Of a stretch of 64,000 nucleotides of DNA, positions 10,531 through 18,248 are shown one piece after another. Position 1 is the stretch's first letter. Each line of letters opens with the position of its first letter. The translations under genes were made by a program, and so were the position numbers. The DNA is from DATLED01 sp963750255 (lineage in GTDB: Bacteria > Actinomycetota > Acidimicrobiia > Acidimicrobiales > CADCTF01), in the NCBI GenBank assembly GCA_963750255.1, contig CAVVPZ010000006.1, positions 186,001-250,000 on the forward strand, given 5' to 3'. The notes beneath the pieces are model-generated. The model ran no database searches. It was not told the DNA's origin and saw nothing but the letters and a program-made list of their open reading frames with translations.

Positions 10531-11192
10531 AGCGAGTCGGACCGTGGTGCGAACGGGCCGAACGTGAACGCGGAGGGGACCAGCGCGTCGACGTCGCCGT
10601 CCCAGTCGAGGGCCCGGATCTCGGCTTCGGTGCGGCGACCGGTGAACGAACGCAGCAGGTCGAACGGCTCCACCGTGAGGGTGGCGACCGGCTCACCGTC
10701 GGAGGGCGTCCACTCTTCGCCCGTCGTCGAACGGACGAGGAGGGGCGCCACCCGGCGGGCCACGTTGCCGAGCCAACCCGAGCCGATCAAGACGGCGTCG
10801 GAGTCGCGTGCACCGGGTTGGCCGAGCGCGCCGCGGAGGTCGTGTTCGTGGGTGACGGCGTCCATCACCGTCTGACGTCCGGGCGGACCGAGTTGGTCGA
10901 GCATCGCCTCGATCGGCGGACCGAGCTGGTCCCACTCGGCCAAGACGTCGGCCGTTGCCCGGTCGCGCCGAGCCTCCACCTGGGCTGCCGTCCACGGATC
11001 GGATCCCGCGCCCTCGACGTTGCCGGCGGTCAGGTCGGCGGCGACTCCGGTCAGATGGGCCACGAGATCGTGGACCCGCCATGCCGGGCACGCCGCCACC
11101 ATCGTCGCCGTCGACGGGGTGGCGGCAACGAGCGCGGTCACCCGCTCCCGGACGCCCCGGTAGGCGAGGCCGACCTCGCCGATGTCGCTCAC
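10521..11192 (-). CDS. Mycothiol-dependent maleylpyruvate isomerase family protein
   Basis: This 223-residue protein has the N-terminal DinB-like four-helix domain of actinobacterial mycothiol-dependent enzymes. VPACPAW-type segment VAACPAWRVHDLVAHLTGVAADL supplies the first metal-binding histidine, and DAVTHEHDLRGALG supplies the H-x-x-x-D/H pair near residue 110. A C-terminal SCP2-like portion follows. Family members use mycothiol as cofactor for isomerisation, S-transfer or detoxification; the substrate here is unknown. Its GTG start overlaps the etfD stop (GTGA), so it is translationally coupled to a membrane FeS oxidoreductase, which is unusual. Confidence 0.8.
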   Translation of the reverse strand: MSDIGEVGLAYRGVRERVTALVAATPSTATMVAACPAWRVHDLVAHLTGVAADLTAGNVEGAGSDPWTAAQVEARRDRATADVLAEWDQLGPPIEAMLDQLGPPGRQTVMDAVTHEHDLRGALGQPGARDSDAVLIGSGWLGNVARRVAPLLVRSTTGEEWTPSDGEPVATLTVEPFDLLRSFTGRRTEAEIRALDWDGDVDALVPSAFTFGPFAPRSDSLGE

Positions 11193-13435
11193 TCGACCGG
11201 CTCGGTCACCCCGGGAGCGGGAGCTCCGGCACCCACGTTGTCACCCCGCTCGAGGGCCTCGAGCAGGTGCATGGAGATGTCGGCGACCATGATGTCGTCG
11301 CGCCCGTTCTCCTTGGTGCCGTCGTCGATCATGATGTAGCAGAAGGGACAGGCGGTGGCCACCCGGCCGGCCCCGGTGCCGATGAGCTCTTGCGAGCGCT
11401 CGGTGTTGACCTTCTTGCCCGTGTTCTCCTCCATGAACATGCGGGCGCCGCCGGCACCGCAGCACATGCCCTTGGTGCCGTTGCGGGGCGCCTCGACGAT
11501 GTCGATGCCCTTGAGCGAACCGAGCACCTTGCGGGGGGCGAGGTAGACGTCGTTGTGGCGACCGAGGTAGCAGCTGTCGTGGTAGACGACGCGCTCGTCG
11601 AGTTCGGCGCCGCTCATGTCGAGCTTGCCGGTGTCGATGAGCCACTCGAGGAACTGGCTGTGGTGCACGACCTCGTAGTTGCCGTTCATCTGCGGGTACT
11701 CGTTGCCGAGTGTGTTGAAACAGTGGGGGCACTGGGTGATGATCTTCTTCACGCCCATGCCGTTCATCGTCTCGATGTTTTGCATGGCGAGCATCTGGAA
11801 GATGTACTCGTTTCCCGAACGGCGGGCCGGGTCGCCGGTGCAGTTCTCGTTGGGACCGAGGATGGCGAAGTCGATGCCGGCCCGCTGCAACAACTTGGCC
11901 GTGGCCACCGTGACCTTCTTGTTCTTGTCGTCGAAGGATCCGGCGCAGCCGACCCAGTAGAGGTACTCGTGGGTGAACGGCGACGAGCCGTCGACGATCT
12001 CGACCTCGTTGGGCAGACCGTTGGCCCAGTCGGCCCGCTCGCCCTGGTTCATGGCCCAGGGATTGCCCTGATTCTCCATGCCCCGATAGGCGTTGCCGAG
12101 CTCGGCCGGGAAGTTCGACTCCATCAGCGACAGGTAGCGCCGCATGTCGAGGATCTTGTCGAGGATTTCGATGTTGACGGGGCAGATCTCGTCGCACGCC
12201 TTGCACGACGTGCAGGCCCAGATTTCCTCGGCCGAGATGCGCTGGAAGACCTCGTTGGTCGACACGGTGAGCTCGGGCTCGTGACCAACGACGGGCGACA
12301 CGGCCCCGGCCGGACGGGACTCGCTCATGACCTGGCCGATCTTGGTCACGATCTCCCGGGGGTCGAGCGGCTTGCCCGTGGCGTGGGCGGGGCACACCGA
12401 GGTGCAGCGCCCGCAGATGGTGCAGGCGTCGGTGTCGAGCAACTGCTTCCACGTGAAGTCCTCGACCACGGCGGCGCCGAAGCTCTCGAGCTCGGTCTCC
12501 ATGAGGTTGGGCATGGGCTTCATCGCGCCCTTGGGCCGGTCGCGGTCGCTCAGGTACATGTTGAGCGGGCTCGTGACCATGTGGCGGAGCTTGGTGGTGG
12601 GCACGATGACGATGAAGGAGAAGAACGACAGCACGTGCACGACCCAGAACGTCTGGTGCAGACCGTGGAGGTTGGACAGGCCGTCGAAGGCGCCCGAGAG
12701 GGCGTAGCCGAGGAAGGCGAACTGCTCGAACGACGGGCGGCCGTCGAGGGCGATGCGGGCCCCCTCGGCCAGGAAGCCGGTGAGGCCGAGGATGGCGAAC
12801 ATGCCCAGGATCAGCCCGTCTTCGGGGCGGGTCTTGATGCGGATGCGATAGGGAGCGAACAGGTACCGGCGGGCGATGGCCCAGAAGATGCCGACGAGGA
12901 AGAACACGCCGGCGATGTCACCGACGAAGGCATAGGCCCGGTACACGTCGCCATGGAGGAACTTGGCCGCTTCGGGGAGCTGGTGGTTGATCTCGAGGAT
13001 CGTGGTGACGGCGAAGAGGATGATGAAGGGGAAGTAGATGAACGAGTGCATCAAACCGGCGGCGCCGTCGCGCATCAGCGTCTGCATGTAGACGCCCTTG
13101 CGGAAGTCGGCCGCCCGCTTCTTGGCGTTCTTGGCCGTCGTCGTGCGCCGGTCGGGCTGGCCCCGCTCCCAGTTCTGGACGTGTTGTGAGAACAGGTAGG
13201 CCGACCCGACGAACAGCACCGACAGCACGGTGTAGAAGATCGCCCGGTACGCCGACGGGATGTTCTCGAACACCTGGCGAGTCACCGGTGACTCGTCGTG
13301 TTGCTGAGTGAGGGTGGCGATGATCCCCGACCCACCGGTCACGAGCCCGAGACCGATCCCGATGCCGAGGGCGATCGAGGACGGCTTGATCCTGCGGGAA
13401 GGGGTTTGGGCGACTTCGGCGACGTCGGTGGCCAT
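11189..13435 (-). CDS. etfD: EtfD-like membrane FeS oxidoreductase (HdrD/CCG-domain family)
   Basis: This 748-residue protein has a membrane domain with several hydrophobic spans (residues about 20-330, NarI-like), two [4Fe-4S] motifs (CTICGRCTSVCP and CTSCKACDEICP), and two CCG cysteine-rich domains that include YWVGCAGSF, CPHCFNTLGNEYP, GMCCGAGGARMF and ACPFCYIM. The architecture matches mycobacterial Rv0338c (EtfD), which passes electrons from electron transfer flavoprotein to the quinone pool during fatty-acid oxidation. That role is inferred from the family; etfA/etfB are not in the window. The start at 13435 has a TAGCCT -10 element eight bases upstream. It is coupled to the downstream mycothiol enzyme. 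Confidence 0.85.
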   Translation of the reverse strand: MATDVAEVAQTPSRRIKPSSIALGIGIGLGLVTGGSGIIATLTQQHDESPVTRQVFENIPSAYRAIFYTVLSVLFVGSAYLFSQHVQNWERGQPDRRTTTAKNAKKRAADFRKGVYMQTLMRDGAAGLMHSFIYFPFIILFAVTTILEINHQLPEAAKFLHGDVYRAYAFVGDIAGVFFLVGIFWAIARRYLFAPYRIRIKTRPEDGLILGMFAILGLTGFLAEGARIALDGRPSFEQFAFLGYALSGAFDGLSNLHGLHQTFWVVHVLSFFSFIVIVPTTKLRHMVTSPLNMYLSDRDRPKGAMKPMPNLMETELESFGAAVVEDFTWKQLLDTDACTICGRCTSVCPAHATGKPLDPREIVTKIGQVMSESRPAGAVSPVVGHEPELTVSTNEVFQRISAEEIWACTSCKACDEICPVNIEILDKILDMRRYLSLMESNFPAELGNAYRGMENQGNPWAMNQGERADWANGLPNEVEIVDGSSPFTHEYLYWVGCAGSFDDKNKKVTVATAKLLQRAGIDFAILGPNENCTGDPARRSGNEYIFQMLAMQNIETMNGMGVKKIITQCPHCFNTLGNEYPQMNGNYEVVHHSQFLEWLIDTGKLDMSGAELDERVVYHDSCYLGRHNDVYLAPRKVLGSLKGIDIVEAPRNGTKGMCCGAGGARMFMEENTGKKVNTERSQELIGTGAGRVATACPFCYIMIDDGTKENGRDDIMVADISMHLLEALERGDNVGAGAPAPGVTEPVE

Positions 13436-13443
13436 GGGCGCGG

Positions 13444-13449
13444 AGGCTA
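13444..13449 (-). promoter_or_regulatory. -10 element for etfD (leaderless-type)
   Basis: On the minus strand TAGCCT lies eight bases before the etfD ATG, with no ribosome binding site between them. Confidence 0.45.
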
Positions 13450-13519
13450 GCCCTCGGGCTGAAGATGCACGAAGTTCATCGGGTCGGACATGATCGGGTC
13501 TCATCGACGAGGGGGAATC

Positions 13520-14374
13520 GTGGAGCTGTCGGATCGGGTGGTCGTGGTCACGGGCGGAGCGAGCGGGATCGGTCGGGCGCTGGCCCTGGCCTTCGCCGAC
13601 CAGAAGGGTGTGGTCGTCGCCGACCTCGACGCTGACGGTGCCGCGTCGGTCGCGCGCGAGGTCGAAGCCGCGGGCGGCAGCGCCATCGGCGTCGGCTGTG
13701 ACGTGAGCGTCGAGGCCGACGTCCAGCGGGTAGTGCAGGCGGCCGAGGAGCGCTTCGGCCCCGTCGATGTCTTCTTCGCCAACGCCGGCATCCTCGTCAC
13801 CGGCGGCATCGAAGCGCCCGACGAGGTGTGGGACCGAGCGTGGGACATCAACGTCAAGAGCCACCTGTACGCGGCGCGGGCGGTCATCCCCGGCATGGTC
13901 GAGCGGGGAGAGGGCTACCTCATCCACACCGCGTCAGCGGCCGGCCTGCTCACCCAACTCGGGGCCGCGCCCTACTCGGTCACCAAGCACGCCGTCGTCT
14001 CGTTCGCCGAGTGGATCTCGATCGCCTACGGCGACCGCGGCGTGCACGTGTCCGCGCTCTGCCCCCAGGCGGTGGCCACCAACCTCGGCTCGACGAGCCG
14101 CCAGGCGCTGGCCGGCGAACCCGTCAAGGTGCCGGCGCCCGGGGGCGACTCGGTCACGCCTGCCGCCGGCGTGGGCATGGTCGGCGGAGCCGGGGCCGAC
14201 GGGGTCTTGACCCCCGAGCAGGTGGCGGCCACCGTTCGCCAGGCCATGACCGAGGACCGGTTCCTGATCCTTCCCCACGCCATCGTCGAGACCTACGAGC
14301 AGCGTCGGGCGGGCGACCGGGAGCGCTGGCTGCGCGGCATGCGCCGCGCCCACGCGCTGATGTTTCGGAGGTAG
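13520..14374 (+). CDS. SDR-family oxidoreductase
   Basis: This is a classical short-chain dehydrogenase/reductase of about 284 residues. The NAD(P)-binding motif TGGASGIG lies near the N-terminus, followed by the NAG motif (FFANAGI), catalytic serine in HTASAAGL, and Y-x-x-x-K in YSVTKHAV. The acidic residue in VADLDADG after the second strand suggests NAD(H) preference. The substrate is unknown. I prefer the GTG at 13520, which has GAGGGGG at 13508-13515 just upstream; the ATG at 13490 would add ten unconserved residues. It diverges from etfD and converges on the cyclic-nucleotide-binding gene. Confidence 0.88.
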   Translation: MELSDRVVVVTGGASGIGRALALAFADQKGVVVADLDADGAASVAREVEAAGGSAIGVGCDVSVEADVQRVVQAAEERFGPVDVFFANAGILVTGGIEAPDEVWDRAWDINVKSHLYAARAVIPGMVERGEGYLIHTASAAGLLTQLGAAPYSVTKHAVVSFAEWISIAYGDRGVHVSALCPQAVATNLGSTSRQALAGEPVKVPAPGGDSVTPAAGVGMVGGAGADGVLTPEQVAATVRQAMTEDRFLILPHAIVETYEQRRAGDRERWLRGMRRAHALMFRR

Positions 14375-14378
14375 GAGT

Positions 14379-14393
14379 TCCGCCGGTGGCGGA
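14379..14393. terminator. Hairpin between convergent genes
   Basis: TCCGCC and GGCGGA form a perfect 6-bp stem with a 3-base loop in the 26-base gap between the convergent SDR and cyclic-nucleotide-binding genes. It could serve both directions; there is no T tract. Confidence 0.45.
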
Positions 14394-14400
14394 GGGTCGA

Positions 14401-14835
14401 CTAGTTGGAGGTCGACTTGGCGTCGGCCTGCGACAGCCGCTCGGCCATCGAGGCCAACAACTTGTGGGCCATGCCCGGCACCTCGTCGAGCAGGCCCGAG
14501 AACTCACGTTGCCCGAGCACGAGCAGCTCCATGTCGGTCGTGGCCTGCACCGTTGCGTTACGAGGGAGGCGGGTCAGCAAGGCGAGTTCGCCGAAACTGC
14601 CGCCCGGGCCGAGCGTGGCCACCTTCTTGTTGTTGCGCTTGACGGTCGCCTCGCCGTCGAGGATCAGATAGAACTCGAACCCGGGCTTGCCCTGTTCGCA
14701 CAGGACCTTCCCTGCCGGCACAGTCACCTCGTCGGACGCCTTGCCGATCAGCGCGAGCTCCTTCTTGTTGCATGCCGAGAACAGGCGAACCTGTGCGAGT
14801 TGATCGAGCTTGTCGTCTTTGCCACCGCGAGCCAT
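14401..14835 (-). CDS. Stand-alone cyclic nucleotide-binding domain protein
   Basis: This 144-residue protein consists of a single cNMP-binding fold: LFSACNKKELALIG, EVTVPAGKVLCEQG, FYLILDGEATV, then the phosphate-binding cassette GGSFGELALLTRLPRNATVQA. The cassette retains the glutamate and arginine that contact cAMP/cGMP in the family. No DNA-binding helix-turn-helix or catalytic domain follows; the tail is a short helix. It probably relays a cyclic nucleotide signal to a protein partner. The ATG at 14835 is set by a TACTGT -10 element six bases upstream; upstream in-frame codons are unconserved. It diverges from the winged-helix gene, and a class III cyclase is encoded near 32-35 kb. Confidence 0.82.
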   Translation of the reverse strand: MARGGKDDKLDQLAQVRLFSACNKKELALIGKASDEVTVPAGKVLCEQGKPGFEFYLILDGEATVKRNNKKVATLGPGGSFGELALLTRLPRNATVQATTDMELLVLGQREFSGLLDEVPGMAHKLLASMAERLSQADAKSTSN

Positions 14836-14841
14836 GGCCGC

Positions 14842-14847
14842 ACAGTA
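14842..14847 (-). promoter_or_regulatory. -10 element for the cNMP-binding gene (leaderless-type)
   Basis: TACTGT on the minus strand lies six bases before the ATG at 14835, which places transcription start at the start codon. Confidence 0.5.
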
Positions 14848-14917
14848 GACCCGAGGAGGATTCGGCCGTCGGATGCACAGTTCACGCGGACGAAACAGGG
14901 GCGAAATAGCCACTTCG

Positions 14918-14923
14918 TAGGTT
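14918..14923 (+). promoter_or_regulatory. -10 element for the winged-helix regulator (leaderless-type)
   Basis: TAGGTT lies eight bases before the ATG at 14932. The same hexamer and spacing recur before the antiporter gene at 15481. Confidence 0.45.
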
Positions 14924-14931
14924 GCTCGGGC

Positions 14932-15447
14932 ATGGACGTGGTGCTCGTACGTTGGCCGACCGAGACCGAACGCCGCGGTCGTTTGTCAGAGCAGCGGATC
15001 CCTCGATTGCTGCTCGTCGAGGACGGCAACCCACCGCCGTATCCCGATGACTGCCTCGAGGATTGGATCCGGGTGCCGGCCGACGATGCGGACGTCCGCC
15101 TCCGCATGGAGGGGTTGTCGGCCCGTTCCTCCCACCACGTGAGCGACGTCCCCGACCTCGACCACGACGGCGTGCTCCGTTTCGCCGACCACTGGGTGTC
15201 GTTGCCCCCGGTCGAGGCCCGCCTCACCCGGGCGCTGATCGACAAGTTCGGGGCCGTGGTCGGCCGTGAAGCGCTCGGCCGCGCCGGCTGGCCCGAGGGG
15301 GCGCCGGGCCGCAACGCGCTCGACGTCCACGTGCTGCGTCTCCGTCGCCGGCTCACTCCGGTCGGGCTGTCGATCAAGACCGTCCGGAGCCGCGGGTACC
15401 TCCTCGAGGCGTCAGATCGACGTCAGGAACAGGTGCACGAGGCGTAA
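14932..15447 (+). CDS. Winged-helix (OmpR-type) regulator without a normal receiver domain
   Basis: The C-terminal half of this 171-residue protein is an OmpR/PhoB DNA-binding domain: LRFADHWVSLPPVEARLTRALIDKFG, then NALDVHVLRLRRRLTP and VRSRGYLL. The N-terminal 75 residues contain RLLLVEDG, which looks like the first strand of a receiver, but there is no phospho-acceptor aspartate in a receiver context, no conserved lysine, and the segment is too short for a receiver. It is therefore probably not controlled by phosphorylation. No histidine kinase is adjacent. It sits between the cNMP-binding gene and the antiporter fusion, which makes it a candidate regulator of one of them. Confidence 0.75.
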   Translation: MDVVLVRWPTETERRGRLSEQRIPRLLLVEDGNPPPYPDDCLEDWIRVPADDADVRLRMEGLSARSSHHVSDVPDLDHDGVLRFADHWVSLPPVEARLTRALIDKFGAVVGREALGRAGWPEGAPGRNALDVHVLRLRRRLTPVGLSIKTVRSRGYLLEASDRRQEQVHEA

Positions 15448-15480
15448 CAACCAGGTCACGGAGGCGTCACGTCGCCGCCG

Positions 15481-15486
15481 TAGGTT
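15481..15486 (+). promoter_or_regulatory. -10 element for the antiporter-GlnD-like gene (leaderless-type)
   Basis: TAGGTT lies eight bases before the ATG at 15495, the same arrangement as for the preceding regulator gene. Confidence 0.45.
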
Positions 15487-15494
15487 CGCCGGCC

Positions 15495-18191
15495 ATGCTG
15501 CTCGAACTGTTGTTGGTGCTGGTGGCGGCGAAGGTGGCAGCCGAGGTGGCCGAGAGGATCGGCGTGCCTGCGGTGCTGGCCGAGATCCTCGCCGGTGTCC
15601 TCCTCGGGCCGAGCCTTCTCGGCTTCGTCCATCACGGCGAGGTGCTGGCCTTCCTCGGCGAACTCGGCGTGATCCTCCTCCTCGTCGAGGTCGGCCTCGA
15701 GATGGACCTGGGCGAACTCGGCGCCGTCGGGAAGGCGTCGCTGTTCGTCGGGGTCGCCGGGGTCGTGCTCCCGTTCGCCGGCGGGTTCGGCGTCGCCAGC
15801 CTGCTCGGTCAGGACCTCAACCCGGCCATCTTCGTGGGCGCTGCGCTCACGGCCACGAGCGTGGGCATCACGGCCCGAGTGTTCGGTGATCTGCGGGCGC
15901 TGTCGACCGTCGAAGCCCGCACCGTGCTCGGCGCCGCCGTCGCCGATGACGTGCTCGGTCTGGTCATCCTCACCGTCGTCGTCCGGATCGTGAGCACCGG
16001 GTCGGTGTCGATCGCCGGCATCGGGGCCGTCGTCGCCGTCGCCCTCGGCTTTCTCATCGTCTCGGGTGGCGCCGGCATCCGCCTGGCGCCGCGGCTCTTC
16101 CAACTCCTCGACGACAAGGCCCGGTCGGCCGGGCTGCTCGTCGTGGCCGCCCTCGCCTTCACCCTGCTCTTCTCCGAGTTGGCCACCTTCGCCAAGTTGG
16201 CCCCGATCATCGGTGCCTTCGTGGCCGGCCTCTCGTTGGGCCGCAGCCGCCAGGCCGAACGGATCCGCCGAGACCTGAGCCCGATCTCCCACGTGCTCGT
16301 CCCCGTCTTCTTCGTCTCGATCGGGATCGACGTCGACGTTCGTCAACTCATCGACCCGACGGTGCTCGGGCTCGCCTTCGGGCTGCTGGTGGTGGCGGCG
16401 CTCGGGAAGATCGTCGCCGCCTTTCTTGCCCCCGGGGCCAAGGGTGACCGGTGGCTGATCGGCCTCGGGATGCTGCCCCGGGGTGAGGTCGGACTGATCT
16501 TCGCCGGGATCGGCCTTCGCGAAGGCGTGCTCGGCGAAGACCTCTACGCCGCCCTGCTCGTTGTGGTTCTCGGCACGACGCTGGCCGCGCCGCCCCTCCT
16601 CCGCATGCGTCTGCTCAAGGTGATGGCCGCCCGCCGGAACGCGCCTGGTCAGGCCGAACCAGCCGACGGGTGGCTGGCCGTCGACGACGACCAAGTCGAG
16701 CTGCGGCATAGGCGACCCTCGAGTCATCTCGCCCTCGCGCTGTCCCTCGAAGTCGCCAGCCTCGTCGCGTCGGGGCGACGCCCGGGCTCGGCCTTGCTCG
16801 ACTGGTTCGGCGGCCTCGATCCGGAGGAGGAGCTCGAATGGGATCGCGACGCCCAGCGGGCGCTTTTTGCTCTGCTCCGCGACGGGACGGCGCGTTCGTG
16901 GCGCTTCCTCGAGACGATCGGCATGCTCGACCGCGTCCTGCCCGAACTCGCCGACACCCTCGCCCGGCGCCGACGTGACGCGTCCGAGCTCGACCCGCTA
17001 CAGGTCCTGCGGTGGTCCACGGTCGAGCGGGTTCACGCCCTCGCCGTCGACGGTCTCGAACATCCCGATCGAGTGGCGCTCGCCGCACTGGTGCTCGATG
17101 TGGCCGGCGAGCATGCGCCGCCAGTTGTGGCGGCCCGGCAGCTGACCCGGCGGCTGCGTCTCGGGGTGGCGGCCGAGCAGGAGATCGAGTTGTTGTTGAC
17201 CGAGCGCGGGCTGTTGCACGCGGCCGCCCGTCGACCCGACGGTCTGGACGAGGACCGCGTGATCCCCCTCGCCATCCACCTGGGCACGGCCGAGCGGACC
17301 CGAGCGCTGGCCACCCTGACCAAGGCGACCGAAGACCTCGAACGGTGGGAGGAGGAGCGCCTCGACGCGCTCACCGATCTTGTGCTCGGCATCCTTGCCC
17401 GCCCGGGCTTCGCCGGTGTCGAAGCCAACACCTTGGTCGAGCGCCGCAAGGCCGAGGCGCTGGCGCTGGCTCCGTCGGCCGATGTCCGGGCGCGGATCAC
17501 CAGCGGTCCCCGGGCCTGGATTCTCGGTCAGCCCGGCGACCGCCTGGCCCACCAGGCCGCCCTCGTGCATCCGGTGCCGTCGCTCGACGGCCCGCGCACC
17601 GCCGTCCACGACCATCTCGTCGAAGTCGCGGCCGCCGACCAACCCGCCCTCCTCGCTGCGGTGGCGGGGGTGCTCTCCGACGCGGGCCTGATCATCGCTT
17701 CGGCCGTCACCGCCACGTGGCCCGATGGCGCCGTTGTGCTTGCCTTCGAGACCGAGACGGCGGTCGCCGGCGCTGTGGCTGCCGCGCTACCGGCGGCGGT
17801 CAGCGCGGCCATCGGCGACCTGCCGCCCGACGCAGGGCCGGTGCCGGAGGCCGACCTGAGCTTCGACGACGACGCCTCGCCGTGGTACACGCTCGTAGAC
17901 GTCGAGGCCCCCGACCGGCCCGGACTGCTCCGCGATCTGACGAGCGCGTTGTCGTCTGCGGGTGTCATGATCCATTCGGCCCGAGTCACGACTATCGACG
18001 GGGCGGCCAGTGACCGCTTCGAAATCACCGACAGGCGGGGCGAAAAACTGTCGGCAGAGGCCGTGGCCGACGTCCAGGTCGCGGTGGCGACCGGCGCAGT
18101 GCCCTCGCGACATCGGGGCCGCGGGTGGCACCGTCGAAGTGTCATCTTGCCGAAACAGTCAGGCCACGACGTGGAAACAGCGGCTCCGTAA
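15495..18191 (+). CDS. CPA2-family cation/proton antiporter fused to a GlnD-like degenerate HD region and two ACT domains
   Basis: Residues 1-370 form a monovalent cation:proton antiporter (CPA2/KefB type) with about 12 hydrophobic spans, including GVPAVLAEILAGVLLGPSLLG, ATSVGITARVFGD and LPRGEVGLIFAGIG. From about residue 393 the protein resembles the C-terminal half of GlnD, the nitrogen-sensing uridylyltransferase. The match includes ALFALLRDG, VERVHALAVDGL, ARQLTRRLRLG, DEDRVIPLAIHLG and ALATLTKATEDLE. The HD dyad expected near residue 530 reads LD (LVLDVAGEH), so uridylyl-removing activity is probably lost. Two ACT domains follow (about 706-770 and 797-866; APDRPGLLRDLTSALSSAGVMIHSARV). 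GlnD ACT domains bind glutamine. The next gene is amt, which suggests nitrogen-status control of ion flux; that is inference. The frame is intact over 898 residues. Confidence 0.85.
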   Translation: MLLELLLVLVAAKVAAEVAERIGVPAVLAEILAGVLLGPSLLGFVHHGEVLAFLGELGVILLLVEVGLEMDLGELGAVGKASLFVGVAGVVLPFAGGFGVASLLGQDLNPAIFVGAALTATSVGITARVFGDLRALSTVEARTVLGAAVADDVLGLVILTVVVRIVSTGSVSIAGIGAVVAVALGFLIVSGGAGIRLAPRLFQLLDDKARSAGLLVVAALAFTLLFSELATFAKLAPIIGAFVAGLSLGRSRQAERIRRDLSPISHVLVPVFFVSIGIDVDVRQLIDPTVLGLAFGLLVVAALGKIVAAFLAPGAKGDRWLIGLGMLPRGEVGLIFAGIGLREGVLGEDLYAALLVVVLGTTLAAPPLLRMRLLKVMAARRNAPGQAEPADGWLAVDDDQVELRHRRPSSHLALALSLEVASLVASGRRPGSALLDWFGGLDPEEELEWDRDAQRALFALLRDGTARSWRFLETIGMLDRVLPELADTLARRRRDASELDPLQVLRWSTVERVHALAVDGLEHPDRVALAALVLDVAGEHAPPVVAARQLTRRLRLGVAAEQEIELLLTERGLLHAAARRPDGLDEDRVIPLAIHLGTAERTRALATLTKATEDLERWEEERLDALTDLVLGILARPGFAGVEANTLVERRKAEALALAPSADVRARITSGPRAWILGQPGDRLAHQAALVHPVPSLDGPRTAVHDHLVEVAAADQPALLAAVAGVLSDAGLIIASAVTATWPDGAVVLAFETETAVAGAVAAALPAAVSAAIGDLPPDAGPVPEADLSFDDDASPWYTLVDVEAPDRPGLLRDLTSALSSAGVMIHSARVTTIDGAASDRFEITDRRGEKLSAEAVADVQVAVATGAVPSRHRGRGWHRRSVILPKQSGHDVETAAP

Positions 18192-18248
18192 CTTCGGCAT
18201 CGAGGGTGCGGACCCGCCTCTCTTTCTACGAACTCTGCGGAGGACACG

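Noticed and set aside
10955..13189. Plus-strand reading frame of about 740 codons opposite etfD
   Set aside because: Antisense shadow of a gene with intact iron-sulfur motifs.
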